A DNA stretch of 14,271 bases from Gammaproteobacteria bacterium (GCA_012513235.1 JAAZCO010000215.1:1-14271); one strand, 5' to 3'. Shown: positions 6,774 to 13,055, numbered from the stretch's first letter. Notes: generated from the letters alone by a model not told the origin. Numbers and translations are program-made.

Positions 6774-8037
6774 GGTATTTGCGTTAGTCGATTGCAATAA
6801 TTTCTATGCAAGTTGCGAAAAGCTATTTCGTCCAGACCTAATAAACTTACCTGTTGTAGTGCTATCTAATAACGATGGTTGTGTCGTTGCACGCTCAAAA
6901 GAAGCTAAGGCTCTTGGTATCAAGATGGGGGTTCCTGTTTTTCAAATTCAGGATGAAATACGACAACACAACATCAAAGTTTTTTCCTCAAATTATGCTT
7001 TGTACGCTGACCTCAGTAGTCGTGTTATGCGAACACTTGAAAGCATGGTTCCAAAAATTGAGGTGTACTCGATTGATGAGGCTTTTTTAGATTTAAGCGG
7101 TCTTGAATCAGTTGTGCCATTACTTGAGTTTGGTCAGAACATTAAAAGCATTATTTCTAAGTTAATAGGCTTAAGCGTATGCGTTGGTATAGCACCAACT
7201 AAAACGTTAGCTAAGCTTGCTAACAACGCAGCGAAAAAGTATCAAGCTACGGGTGGTGTTGTTGATCTTACAAGCGTTGTACGCCAACAAAAATTACTAG
7301 CTATTACACCTGTTGGTGATGTTTGGGGGGTTGGGCGAAAGCTGACTAAGCGGCTTGAGATCATGGGTATTAATACAGCACTCGATCTTGCGCAATGTTC
7401 TCCAGGGACAATCCGAAACCTTTTCTCTATTGTCTTAGAGCGCACAGTTCGTGAGCTGAATGGCGAGTCCTGTTTGGATTTAGAAGATGCCCCACCAACC
7501 AAACAGCAGATCATATGCAGTCGATCTTTTGGTAATAAAATTGTAGATATTGAGCATATGCAGGAAGCTATCGCTCAATACACTGCTCGTGGCTGTGAAA
7601 AGCTCCGTCAAGAAAAGCAGCAGGCTAAAGTATTAACTATTTTCGTTCAGACCAGTCCATTTAAATCAGGTCAAGAGGTCTACAGAAACTCAGCAACCGG
7701 CGAACTGATACTGCCTAGTAATGACACACGCGATTTAAATAAATTAGCCATGCAGCTTTTAAAGCGTATTTGGCGTGACGGATACAGCTACAACAAAGGT
7801 GGCGTCATGCTCTCAGGCTTCTATGGTCAAAACACATATCAACCTGGGCTGTTTGATGAAGTCATTAAGCGTCCTAACAGTGAGAAGCTTATGGCAGTAC
7901 TCGATGAAATCAACCAAAGTGGGCTTGGTCGTGTATTTCTCGCTCGGCAAGGTATGAACAACAAGTGGAGCATGAAGCGTGAGCATTTATCACCTGCGTA
8001 TACGACGCGCTGGGCTGACATACCGAAGGTGCGCTAA
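6766..8037 (+). CDS. umuC: UmuC-like Y-family DNA polymerase (Pol V catalytic subunit)
   Basis: Error-prone translesion DNA polymerase that works with UmuD'2 and RecA. At 423 aa it matches the usual length. Motifs in order: ALVDCNNFYASCEKLF with metal-binding Asp9, NNDGCVVARSKEAKALGI, the catalytic YSIDEAFLDLSG with Asp104-Glu105, GIAPTKTLAKLANNAAKKY, then the little-finger region. A beta-clamp-binding motif Q-P-G-L-F lies at 359-363. All catalytic residues are present, so it looks intact. The ATG at 6766 overlaps the umuD end by 8 bp, which gives translational coupling. It is transcribed from the LexA-controlled promoter at 6243 and ends before the hairpin at 8090. Plasmid-borne homologues (MucB, RumB, ImpB) confer mutagenic UV tolerance. 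Confidence 0.96.
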   Translation: MSKVFALVDCNNFYASCEKLFRPDLINLPVVVLSNNDGCVVARSKEAKALGIKMGVPVFQIQDEIRQHNIKVFSSNYALYADLSSRVMRTLESMVPKIEVYSIDEAFLDLSGLESVVPLLEFGQNIKSIISKLIGLSVCVGIAPTKTLAKLANNAAKKYQATGGVVDLTSVVRQQKLLAITPVGDVWGVGRKLTKRLEIMGINTALDLAQCSPGTIRNLFSIVLERTVRELNGESCLDLEDAPPTKQQIICSRSFGNKIVDIEHMQEAIAQYTARGCEKLRQEKQQAKVLTIFVQTSPFKSGQEVYRNSATGELILPSNDTRDLNKLAMQLLKRIWRDGYSYNKGGVMLSGFYGQNTYQPGLFDEVIKRPNSEKLMAVLDEINQSGLGRVFLARQGMNNKWSMKREHLSPAYTTRWADIPKVR

Positions 8038-8089
8038 TGCATAGATTTGTTAATCGCTAACAAACCTTATTGACCGAAAATAAAAGGAT

Positions 8090-8115
8090 AAAAGCGCTAA
8101 CTTCTGACGCTTTTT
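8090..8115 (+). terminator. Terminator after umuC, probably bidirectional
   Basis: AAAAGCG (8090-8096) pairs with CGCTTTT (8108-8114), followed by one more T. On the minus strand the same stem is followed by the T-run from AAAA, so it could also end the convergent gene at 8190-8990. Confidence 0.65.
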
Positions 8116-8162
8116 AACTACCTATATATAATAGGTTAAAATCCTATTATATATAGGCAGTT
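8116..8162. repeat. AT-rich palindrome P1
   Basis: The core CCTATATATAATAGG (8121-8135) and its perfect reverse complement (8143-8157) flank the 7-nt loop TTAAAAT; AACT/AGTT outside extends the arms to 20 bp with one mismatch. Read on the minus strand the loop is ATTTTAA. It lies 3' of the minus-strand gene and matches P2 and P3. Confidence 0.85.
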
Positions 8163-8189
8163 TTCTTGATTTTATCCTAGTACGCAAAG

Positions 8190-8990
8190 TTATTTCCTGT
8201 AAAAGTGCAAGTCAGTTTTCACAGGTAGTGTGATTTCAGCATCTGTAGCAGCCAGTGAATGTGGCCGTTTTGCTTGAGGGTTGGACTGTATAATTGAAAC
8301 ATCGCTATCTTTATCTATGATGATGAGCCCGAGCTTGCTTCGTAGGCCAGCAGACTGCCCTTTATGGCGGATAAGAGCTCGATATTGCTTACCAGTTTCT
8401 TTACGCATTTGAATTGAGTTGCAATCGGCATATTTAAACAAGTCATCAGTATCAATTGTTAGCTCTAAAGCTTCTACAAAATCACCGTAATACTCAGAAA
8501 GTGTATGGCTAACGTGTGCTGTGATACCAGCTTCTTTTAATGCTTTGATGTCCTCATCAAAATTTGTTCGTTGTCTCTCTATAATTGTACTGTCTGTTCT
8601 TTCTTCCCGCAGTGTTACACGAGATGCGGGTTTTAGTCTTCTTGATGAATGTGCTACTTGGCTTGATACGTTGATTTGTGCAACATTTTGATAAAAGCTT
8701 GGGAAGCGAACAGGGTAGTGTGTGAATGAATCACCTACAGCAACTCTGTACAAGCGCTTTAGCTCTGTTGCTAGCATGTGGTACGAATCTGCATCGTCTT
8801 TAAGTTGACATATCCAGTGAATCCATCGCGGTGGCTTTTCGAAAGTCACTCCTGATCTTGGTACAAAAATACGATATTCAGGTTCTCGGTTATCTATAGA
8901 AAACAGATGTTGCTGACTTTTTATAAAGTGGAAAAAAAACTTTTCATGATTGAAAAATTCAAGCCATTTTTCTTTTTTTTGACTAGTCAT
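8190..8990 (-). CDS. Protein of unknown function flanked by matching palindromes
   Basis: A 266-aa soluble protein without signal peptide or membrane segment, not recognised. The N-terminal part is aromatic and basic (EKWLEFFNHEKFFFHFIKS), followed by PPRWIHWICQLKDDADSY, then HYPVRFPSFYQN, a charged linker and a C-terminal region ending in IIQSNPQAKRPHS. H-x-x-W followed about 45 residues later by an R-x-P-x-F-x-x-N stretch faintly recalls the last two motifs of primase-like replication proteins (HhxW and RLPGxxN), but no D-x-D motif is present, so this is only a hint. The ATG has a poor ribosome site. The gene faces umuC. Palindromes P1 and P2 sit 28 and 12 bp from its ends, and a 52-bp relic of its C-terminal coding region lies at 12887-12938 next to P3, which suggests that gene and palindromes travelled together. 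Confidence 0.72.
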   Translation of the reverse strand: MTSQKKEKWLEFFNHEKFFFHFIKSQQHLFSIDNREPEYRIFVPRSGVTFEKPPRWIHWICQLKDDADSYHMLATELKRLYRVAVGDSFTHYPVRFPSFYQNVAQINVSSQVAHSSRRLKPASRVTLREERTDSTIIERQRTNFDEDIKALKEAGITAHVSHTLSEYYGDFVEALELTIDTDDLFKYADCNSIQMRKETGKQYRALIRHKGQSAGLRSKLGLIIIDKDSDVSIIQSNPQAKRPHSLAATDAEITLPVKTDLHFYRK

Positions 8991-9002
8991 TACCAGCTAT
9001 CT

Positions 9003-9033
9003 TTATATAATAGGATTTCAACCTATTATATAA
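9003..9033. repeat. AT-rich palindrome P2
   Basis: TTATATAATAGG (9003-9014) and CCTATTATATAA (9022-9033) flank the 7-nt loop ATTTCAA. It lies 12 bp upstream of the minus-strand gene's ATG, so it could also act as its operator or supply its -10 box. Confidence 0.85.
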
Positions 9034-9101
9034 TAAAGTGATCATATGGTCACCATAAAACAGAAATTGTTGAATTGTTGAAGTGATGAGCAAATTTAAA
9101 A

Positions 9102-9129
9102 TTGCACTTTTTTTATTTGCTACTAATCT
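9102..9129 (+). promoter_or_regulatory. Candidate csrA promoter
   Basis: TTGCAC (9102-9107), a 16-bp spacer and TAATCT (9124-9129) give a plausible sigma70 promoter. The resulting leader carries two GGA triplets (9142-9144 and 9158-9160, the latter within the ribosome site), as expected of an autoregulated csrA leader. Confidence 0.5.
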
Positions 9130-9169
9130 TAAAAGTGTTATGGATTTTTATCATTAAGGAGAATTACAC

Positions 9170-9373
9170 ATGCTTATTCTGACAAGGCGTATTAACGAAA
9201 CACTCAACATTGGTAATGATGTCACTTTGACGGTGTTGGGCGTAACAGGTAATCAGGTACGTATTGGGATAAATGCCCCGAAAGAAATTGCTGTGCATCG
9301 AGAGGAAATATACGAGTGTATCCAGCAAGAAAAAATACATGAGAAGTCAGCGCAAGAGCAATTTGGTCTTTAA
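9170..9373 (+). CDS. csrA: CsrA/RsmA-family post-transcriptional regulator
   Basis: RNA-binding dimer that binds GGA motifs in mRNA leaders and changes translation or stability. The 67-aa chain begins MLILTRRINETLNIG, continues through TLTVLGVTGNQVRIGINAPKE and ends the core with IAVHREEIYECIQ; this is close to chromosomal E. coli CsrA, with the RNA-contacting Leu4 and the HRE arginine (about 44) present. A short divergent tail (HEKSAQEQFGL) follows. AAGGAG at 9156-9161, 8 nt before the ATG, is a strong ribosome site and itself a possible CsrA target. The gene precedes the exonuclease gene by 64 bp and may be cotranscribed with it. Plasmid and ICE copies of csrA occur in other gammaproteobacteria, where they can rewire host regulation. 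Confidence 0.94.
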   Translation: MLILTRRINETLNIGNDVTLTVLGVTGNQVRIGINAPKEIAVHREEIYECIQQEKIHEKSAQEQFGL

Positions 9374-9437
9374 TTATTCAGCTATAAAACTACCGCGGCT
9401 GTGACTGTTAATATGGATAAAAGCTTAGGAATATTAA

Positions 9438-10313
9438 ATGTTTGATACAAAGCGCTTTAATGAAATAGAACAAACTCCGTCGCGGTTTCGCCTTTTAGAA
9501 CAAATCCCGCTTTCTGCTGAAGACAGCTTTCCCATAAGGCTCTGTGAGCGAGCTGGTGATGAAATAAACTTAGCTTTAATCGACTTCGAGACAACAGGGT
9601 TTACTGCTGGCGAGAATGAAGTCATCGAGATTGGTATTGTTCAAGTTGCTTACAGCCCCAGTCTGCGCATTATTACTGAAGTCCTCGAGATTACGAGTCA
9701 GCTTGAATGTCCTAAGGCTGCAATCAGTGCTGAAATCACACAGGTCACCGGTATCACAAACGAGATGGTGGCTGGGCAGCGTATTGATGATGCTCATGTA
9801 GCGCGTATTATTAAAAACTCAAATGCCCTGATTGCACATAACGCGCAGTTTGATCGTGCCTTCTTTGATATACGTTTCCCCTGCATGGCAAATCGCTTAT
9901 GGGCGTGCAGTGTTAAGGACATCAATTGGCGAGAACATGGTTTTGAAAGCGCAAAGCTTGAGTACCTGCTGCTGAAAAATGGCTACTTCTACGATGGTCA
10001 CAGAGCCGCAACGGATTGTCTGGCAATGGTTCAGTTGTTTGCAGTCGTACCAAATGCGCTGCATGAGCTTCTGGAGAATGCTCAAAAGACCAGTTACAAG
10101 ATTCTTGCTAAGGGTGTTGGGTATGCTGATCGAGAAGTGGTGAAGAATCGTGGCTATCGTTGGGATGACAGTAGTCGTCACTGGTGGACGATTGTTTCTG
10201 AGGATGACTATGCTGATGAGAAAGCTTTTTTAGAGGAACTGTGTGGCTCTGCAAGCTCTAAGAATCTGTTTGAAAAAGTCAGCCAAAACTCACGTTATTC
10301 TGCCAATAGCTAA
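9438..10313 (+). CDS. DEDDh 3'-5' exonuclease (DnaQ/Pol III epsilon-like)
   Basis: Probable 3'-5' DNA exonuclease of 291 aa. The catalytic set is complete: Asp49 and Glu51 in LALIDFETTGF (Exo I), Asp139 in IAHNAQFDRAFF (Exo II), and His188 with Asp193 in GHRAATDCLAM (Exo III), the DEDDh type. Residues 1-44 form an extra N-terminal segment. The tail from about 225 (VVKNRGYRWDDSSRHWWTIV) is a small Trp-rich domain found, from memory, in other plasmid and phage exonucleases. AGGA lies 7 nt before the ATG. The leader has two GGA motifs (AUGGA and UAGGA), so control by the neighbouring CsrA is possible. A 48-bp stretch of its 3' coding part is repeated beyond the toxin-antitoxin pair at 11270. It may proofread or trim ends together with Pol V, which is inference. 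Confidence 0.9.
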   Translation: MFDTKRFNEIEQTPSRFRLLEQIPLSAEDSFPIRLCERAGDEINLALIDFETTGFTAGENEVIEIGIVQVAYSPSLRIITEVLEITSQLECPKAAISAEITQVTGITNEMVAGQRIDDAHVARIIKNSNALIAHNAQFDRAFFDIRFPCMANRLWACSVKDINWREHGFESAKLEYLLLKNGYFYDGHRAATDCLAMVQLFAVVPNALHELLENAQKTSYKILAKGVGYADREVVKNRGYRWDDSSRHWWTIVSEDDYADEKAFLEELCGSASSKNLFEKVSQNSRYSANS

Positions 10314-10387
10314 GTGATTTGAAGTGTGCCCGATAGCATTCAAAGAACTACCTGTCACTGTACTTGTCCGGCAGCTGTCCGTACAAA

Positions 10388-10416
10388 TTGCGTGTATACA
10401 CGATTTGTATTACTAT
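10388..10416 (+). promoter_or_regulatory. Toxin-antitoxin promoter
   Basis: TTGCGT (10388-10393), a 17-bp spacer and TACTAT (10411-10416). The spacer holds the perfect 10-bp palindrome GTGTATACAC (10392-10401). Confidence 0.65.
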
Positions 10417-10426
10417 GGCGGAAAAA

Positions 10427-10445
10427 GTACGGAAGATATCCGTAC
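10427..10445 (+). promoter_or_regulatory. Toxin-antitoxin operator
   Basis: GTACGGA (10427-10433) and TCCGTAC (10439-10445) form a perfect 7-bp inverted repeat around AGATA, just downstream of the -10. A third half-site TCCGTAC lies at 10378-10384, upstream of the -35. DUF1778 antitoxins are RHH repressors of their own operon, and this layout fits cooperative autorepression. Confidence 0.7.
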
Positions 10446-10458
10446 ATAGGAGTAGATT

Positions 10459-10728
10459 ATGGCAACAGCACGATTAGATATCAGGCTTGATGAAGAAATT
10501 AAAATAAAAGCTGAAAAAGCCTCTGCATTGCTGGGTTTAAAAAGCTTAACTGAATATGTGGTCAGGCTCATGGATGAGGACTCATCGCAGGTTATTGCCC
10601 AGCATGAGAGCATGACCGTTGCAGACAATGTGTTTGACCAGTTTATGGCAGCCTGTGATCAGGCTCAGGTACCTAACACAGCGCTATTAGAGGCTGCTGC
10701 TTTTACCAAAGCGAGTAACTTCAAGTGA
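10459..10728 (+). CDS. DUF1778-family RHH antitoxin (TacA-like)
   Basis: An 89-aa antitoxin that would neutralise the GNAT toxin encoded next and repress the operon. The N-terminal ribbon-helix-helix is ATARLDIRLDEEIKIKAEKA with LTEYVVRLM as second helix. The C-terminal part, about 50-89 (MTVADNVFDQFMAACDQAQ and then LLEAAAF), matches the family's toxin-binding segment with the typical F-x-x-F/A-M pattern. Length is normal for the family. TAGGAG, 6 nt before the ATG, is the ribosome site. The stop overlaps the toxin's GTG start (GTGA), which couples their translation. The operator at 10427-10445 lies just upstream. Confidence 0.92.
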   Translation: MATARLDIRLDEEIKIKAEKASALLGLKSLTEYVVRLMDEDSSQVIAQHESMTVADNVFDQFMAACDQAQVPNTALLEAAAFTKASNFK

Positions 10729-11255
10729 GTTGGTCAAGGACGTTTGAGGAGCTCAGCAAGTCCAAGCATGACCGTGATTCATTCGATTGTGGAGAGAGTG
10801 AGCTTAATACCTTTATTCAAACCCAAGCTGCAAAGCACATGCAGGCAGGTATTAGTCGCACTATGGTGTTACCAGGCACTGCGCCGCTACTCAATCAAAA
10901 GTATCCTATCTGTGCGTTTTATAGCGTTGCGCCTAGCTCAATTTGCCGTGAGACATTACCCGCTGCATTGGCTAAAAAACTTCCTCACTATCCCATTCCG
11001 GTATTTTTACTGGCGCAGTTAGCTGTCCATAAAGAGTTTCATGGCAGTGGCTTAGGTAAAGTCAGCCTGATTAAAGCGCTAGAATATTTATGGAATGTGA
11101 ATGCTCACATGCACGCGTACGCAGTCGTTGTTGATTGTTTAACGGAGTCTGCCCAAGCCTTCTATGAGAAATTTGGGTTTCAGGTGCTGTGTGAGCATCA
11201 CGGACGTGTACGCATGTTTTTACCCATGAAAACAGTCGGGCAGTTGTTCAGTTAG
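10725..11255 (+). CDS. GNAT-family acetyltransferase toxin (TacT-like)
   Basis: A 176-aa acetyltransferase toxin of the TacT type, which in characterised members acetylates aminoacyl-tRNA and stops translation. FDCGESELNTFIQTQAAKHM near the N-terminus and PIPVFLLAQLAVHKEFHGSG in the middle are family signatures. EFHGSGLG is the acetyl-CoA-binding Q/R-x-x-G-x-G/A loop region (the first position is Glu or His here rather than Arg/Gln, depending on alignment). Tyr147 in AFYEKFGF is the expected catalytic tyrosine. The start is GTG in a 4-nt overlap with the antitoxin stop. The gene appears full length. Its stop codon is followed 14 bp later by a partial copy of the exonuclease 3' end, so the operon sits between two copies of one gene end. 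Confidence 0.92.
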   Translation: MSWSRTFEELSKSKHDRDSFDCGESELNTFIQTQAAKHMQAGISRTMVLPGTAPLLNQKYPICAFYSVAPSSICRETLPAALAKKLPHYPIPVFLLAQLAVHKEFHGSGLGKVSLIKALEYLWNVNAHMHAYAVVVDCLTESAQAFYEKFGFQVLCEHHGRVRMFLPMKTVGQLFS

Positions 11256-11269
11256 AGCAGTGCTGCTTG

Positions 11270-11365
11270 TGGACGATTGTTTCTGAGGAAGACTATGTTG
11301 ATGAGAAATATTTTTTAACCCAAGCCTTAAGTCCTTTGGCAAGTCGGTCAAAGGTGAGGTTTTAG
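11270..11365 (+). pseudogene. Broken copy of the exonuclease 3' end
   Basis: Positions 11270-11317 match 10185-10232 of the exonuclease gene at 44 of 48 bases. In the same frame the relic reads WTIVSEEDYVDEKYFL against WTIVSEDDYADEKAFL, then diverges and ends in a TAG at 11363-11365. There is no start codon, catalytic domain or ribosome site. It looks like the displaced original 3' end, or a partial duplicate, left when the toxin-antitoxin segment arrived. Confidence 0.85.
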
Positions 11366-11792
11366 CGGTTAAGAAATATGCTGGCAGGCTGAGCAATTTC
11401 TGTATCGATTGATGCTGCTCAGCGACCAAAAAACCAGTAGTGATGCCGGTAAATTTTTGCTACGTGAGGTGCTTGGCTGCAATGGTGTGATTGAAAGCTT
11501 CGGCCGACATCTGATAGATGATCGTGCCCCCGTTCGTGTGCGACAACTCTACCCACCAGCCCATCGCATGCTGAATCATCAGAGTACGAAGCTCGTTGAA
11601 AGCCATAAAAAGCCACGCGACTTAATGCATCGCCTATAAAAAATCCGATACTAGTCAGACCTTATCAGTATGCTTTTACTCATTTACTCATTTACTCATT
11701 TACTCATTTACTCATTTACTCATTTACTCATTTGTATGGTGAAATTATGGGTTGGTAAGTCTTATATTTGTAGAAAATTATAGGCACTGTAA
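11366..11792. other. Intergenic stretch with array D; no convincing gene
   Basis: The open readings here are short and overlap on both strands without ribosome sites, so I do not call a gene. The only clear structure is the ACTC array at 11678-11729. The segment separates the exonuclease relic from the decayed minus-strand lipoprotein gene and looks like degraded accessory DNA. Confidence 0.5.
11678..11729 (+). repeat. Array D: seven identical ACTC boxes in tandem
   Basis: Perfect ACTC boxes start at 11678, 11686, 11694, 11702, 11710, 11718 and 11726, all on the same strand, with six identical ATTT spacers between them, so the core is a tandem 8-bp repeat (ACTCATTT). The next position (11734, GTAT) no longer matches. 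It is the most regular of the four arrays and lies 10.7 kb from the ParG-like gene. Confidence 0.95.
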
Positions 11793-12673
11793 TTAGTCAG
11801 GACGAATAAAAAAAGATGCTTTTCCTTGATTGAGTAGATAAGCAAAATTAATGGTTTTACCGCTTGATAGCTTTACTTTGCCAGGCGCTAAGTAGATGAA
11901 CATCCACTTGGGTAGATTTTTGCTGATTTCATTGTAAATCTGGTTTTTAAGCAGGCTACTGTTAGTAGGGGACGAAACCAGTATTGCGTTAAAGTTCTTT
12001 TTGTCTCTCGAAGTGAACTTATACGACCTGGCTTCAGAATGATTTTTCATACGTACATCAGCAGTTTTTACATTGTCATGTGGCATATTGATTGAAGCTC
12101 TCACAACGCATGCGCTATTTCGTACAGGGTGGAAAAAATAGCCAGTATGCCACTTTTCTTTTTTCACCTGCATAGGACAGTAGAGGTCTTTGTTATGAAC
12201 ATAAAATCCAATAAATGTAGTGTCATCGTGCTCAATACGCGAATAATCCAACCCCATAACATCTAGCGATTTCTCCATCGCTAGTTGCACATGTGCAACT
12301 AATTTTTCCTGAGCTTGGCTTGCATCATTCGCATAGCTAAGTGGCATCCATCCAAACGTACTGTTTCTTGTAGCCATCGGGCCATCATCAATCAGCATAT
12401 CCAATAAATTTATACCGCTGCCCGCAAAACTTGACTGGCCAAAGGCCGGAGCCGTAAAGCCTGCTGCTGTGTATATAGCACCGAATTCAACGGTTTCTGT
12501 AAAGTTACCCACTCCACGTTTAGGCTCGTTACGGTCCTTAAGACCGCTATAAACACCACCAGCGTAAGCAGTGTTCTAAGCATAGCTGCTGTGCTTAGAG
12601 TACTTATAGGTGTAGTCCGAAACGCAACCTGTAAGAAATAAAGTAGTAAGAGCGGCGACAGCAAGAGGAACAT
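11793..12673 (-). pseudogene. Decayed lipoprotein gene (frameshift and amber codon in the 5' part)
   Basis: The minus strand is open from a GTG at 12512 down to the stop at 11793 (239 aa), but the real N-terminus lies further up. In the same frame a lipoprotein signal is visible, AVAALTTLFLTGC, with the lipobox Cys codon at 12624-12626, followed by VSDYTYKYSKHSSYA, an in-frame TAG at 12576-12578, then NTAYAGGVYSGLKDRNEPKR leading into the open 239-aa part. No ATG, GTG or TTG lies in frame before the signal; the likely ATG (12671-12673) is one frame off. Two lesions therefore separate start and body. The body is polar with scattered aromatics and is not a family I recognise. Expression of a cytoplasmic fragment from GTG 12512 is possible but has no good ribosome site. 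Confidence 0.7.
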
Positions 12674-12805
12674 TTGTCGCCAGCGTATACGACGCGTTCG
12701 ACAGATCTACCGAGTGCGAGTTAACGAGTTGGTTTGTTTAGCTCTGACAAAGCTCTGTTCATTAGAAATTCAACTGCAGTGCAACGCAGGTATAAAACCC
12801 CATTA

Positions 12806-12836
12806 ATATATAATAGGATTTAAACCTATTATATAT
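12806..12836. repeat. AT-rich palindrome P3
   Basis: ATATATAATAGG (12806-12817) and CCTATTATATAT (12825-12836) flank the 7-nt loop ATTTAAA. It has the same arms and loop pattern (ATTTNAA) as P1 and P2, and like P1 it is followed by sequence from the 3' end of the 266-aa gene. Confidence 0.85.
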
Positions 12837-12886
12837 AGATTAGGCTGTTTAGTGTCTTTACTTAAAAATATAGGGTTTTCATTTCT

Positions 12887-12938
12887 GCACTTGTTGCTGA
12901 TCATGAGACTGGACGTTTTGCTTGAGGGTTTGATTGTA
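12887..12938 (-). pseudogene. Relic of the 3' end of the 266-aa gene
   Basis: Aligns without gaps to 8239-8290 (38 of 52 bases), including a 16-base identical run. On the minus strand it keeps the residues QSNPQAKRP of the gene's C-terminus, then a TGA at 12901-12903 interrupts. No start or upstream homology is evident. It implies a second, now mostly deleted copy of the gene beside P3. Confidence 0.75.
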
Positions 12939-13039
12939 CAAGAGTGTAAAAACTGTAAATAAGCGCTAAAACGCCCTTTTTGGGCACCTTGCGAGTTATC
13001 TAAAGCGACAAAATAAGCGAAGCTAGATCCTATAAACTA

Positions 13040-13047
13040 AAGGAGGA
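13040..13047 (+). promoter_or_regulatory. Ribosome-binding site that fixes a TTG start
   Basis: AAGGAGGA, near-perfect Shine-Dalgarno, ends 8 nt before the TTG at 13056. No ATG or GTG in frame has comparable support, so the relaxase very probably starts with TTG. Confidence 0.85.
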
Positions 13048-13055
13048 TTTAGAGA

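Larger units (their letters stand above)
12674..13055. other. Non-coding region upstream of the relaxase, with P3 and a gene relic
   Basis: About 380 bp without an intact gene. It holds palindrome P3, the 52-bp relic of the 8190-8990 gene, a small GCCC-TTTTT-GGGC hairpin at about 12972-12984, a TATAAA box at 13031-13036 and the relaxase ribosome site. As the region directly upstream of a relaxase gene it is a candidate oriT location, but I see no nick-site motif that I recognise. Confidence 0.45.

Noticed and set aside
11460..11606. 48-aa minus-strand reading (MAFNELRTLMIQHAMGWW...)
   Set aside because: Protein-like composition but no ribosome site or recognised family, and it lies in a degraded region; not enough to call a gene.
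11409..11639. Overlapping 76-aa plus-strand and 65-aa minus-strand readings
   Set aside because: They shadow each other, lack ribosome sites and show no recognisable motif.
12410..12673. 87-aa hydrophobic minus-strand protein
   Set aside because: Its start lies at the lipoprotein signal region but in the wrong frame, and it overlaps the 239-aa reading; better explained as the frameshifted start of the decayed lipoprotein gene.
7997..12690. Shared 14-mer GCGTATACGACGCG in umuC and near 12676
   Set aside because: A match of this length is within chance expectation for a 14-kb window, and the flanks are unrelated.
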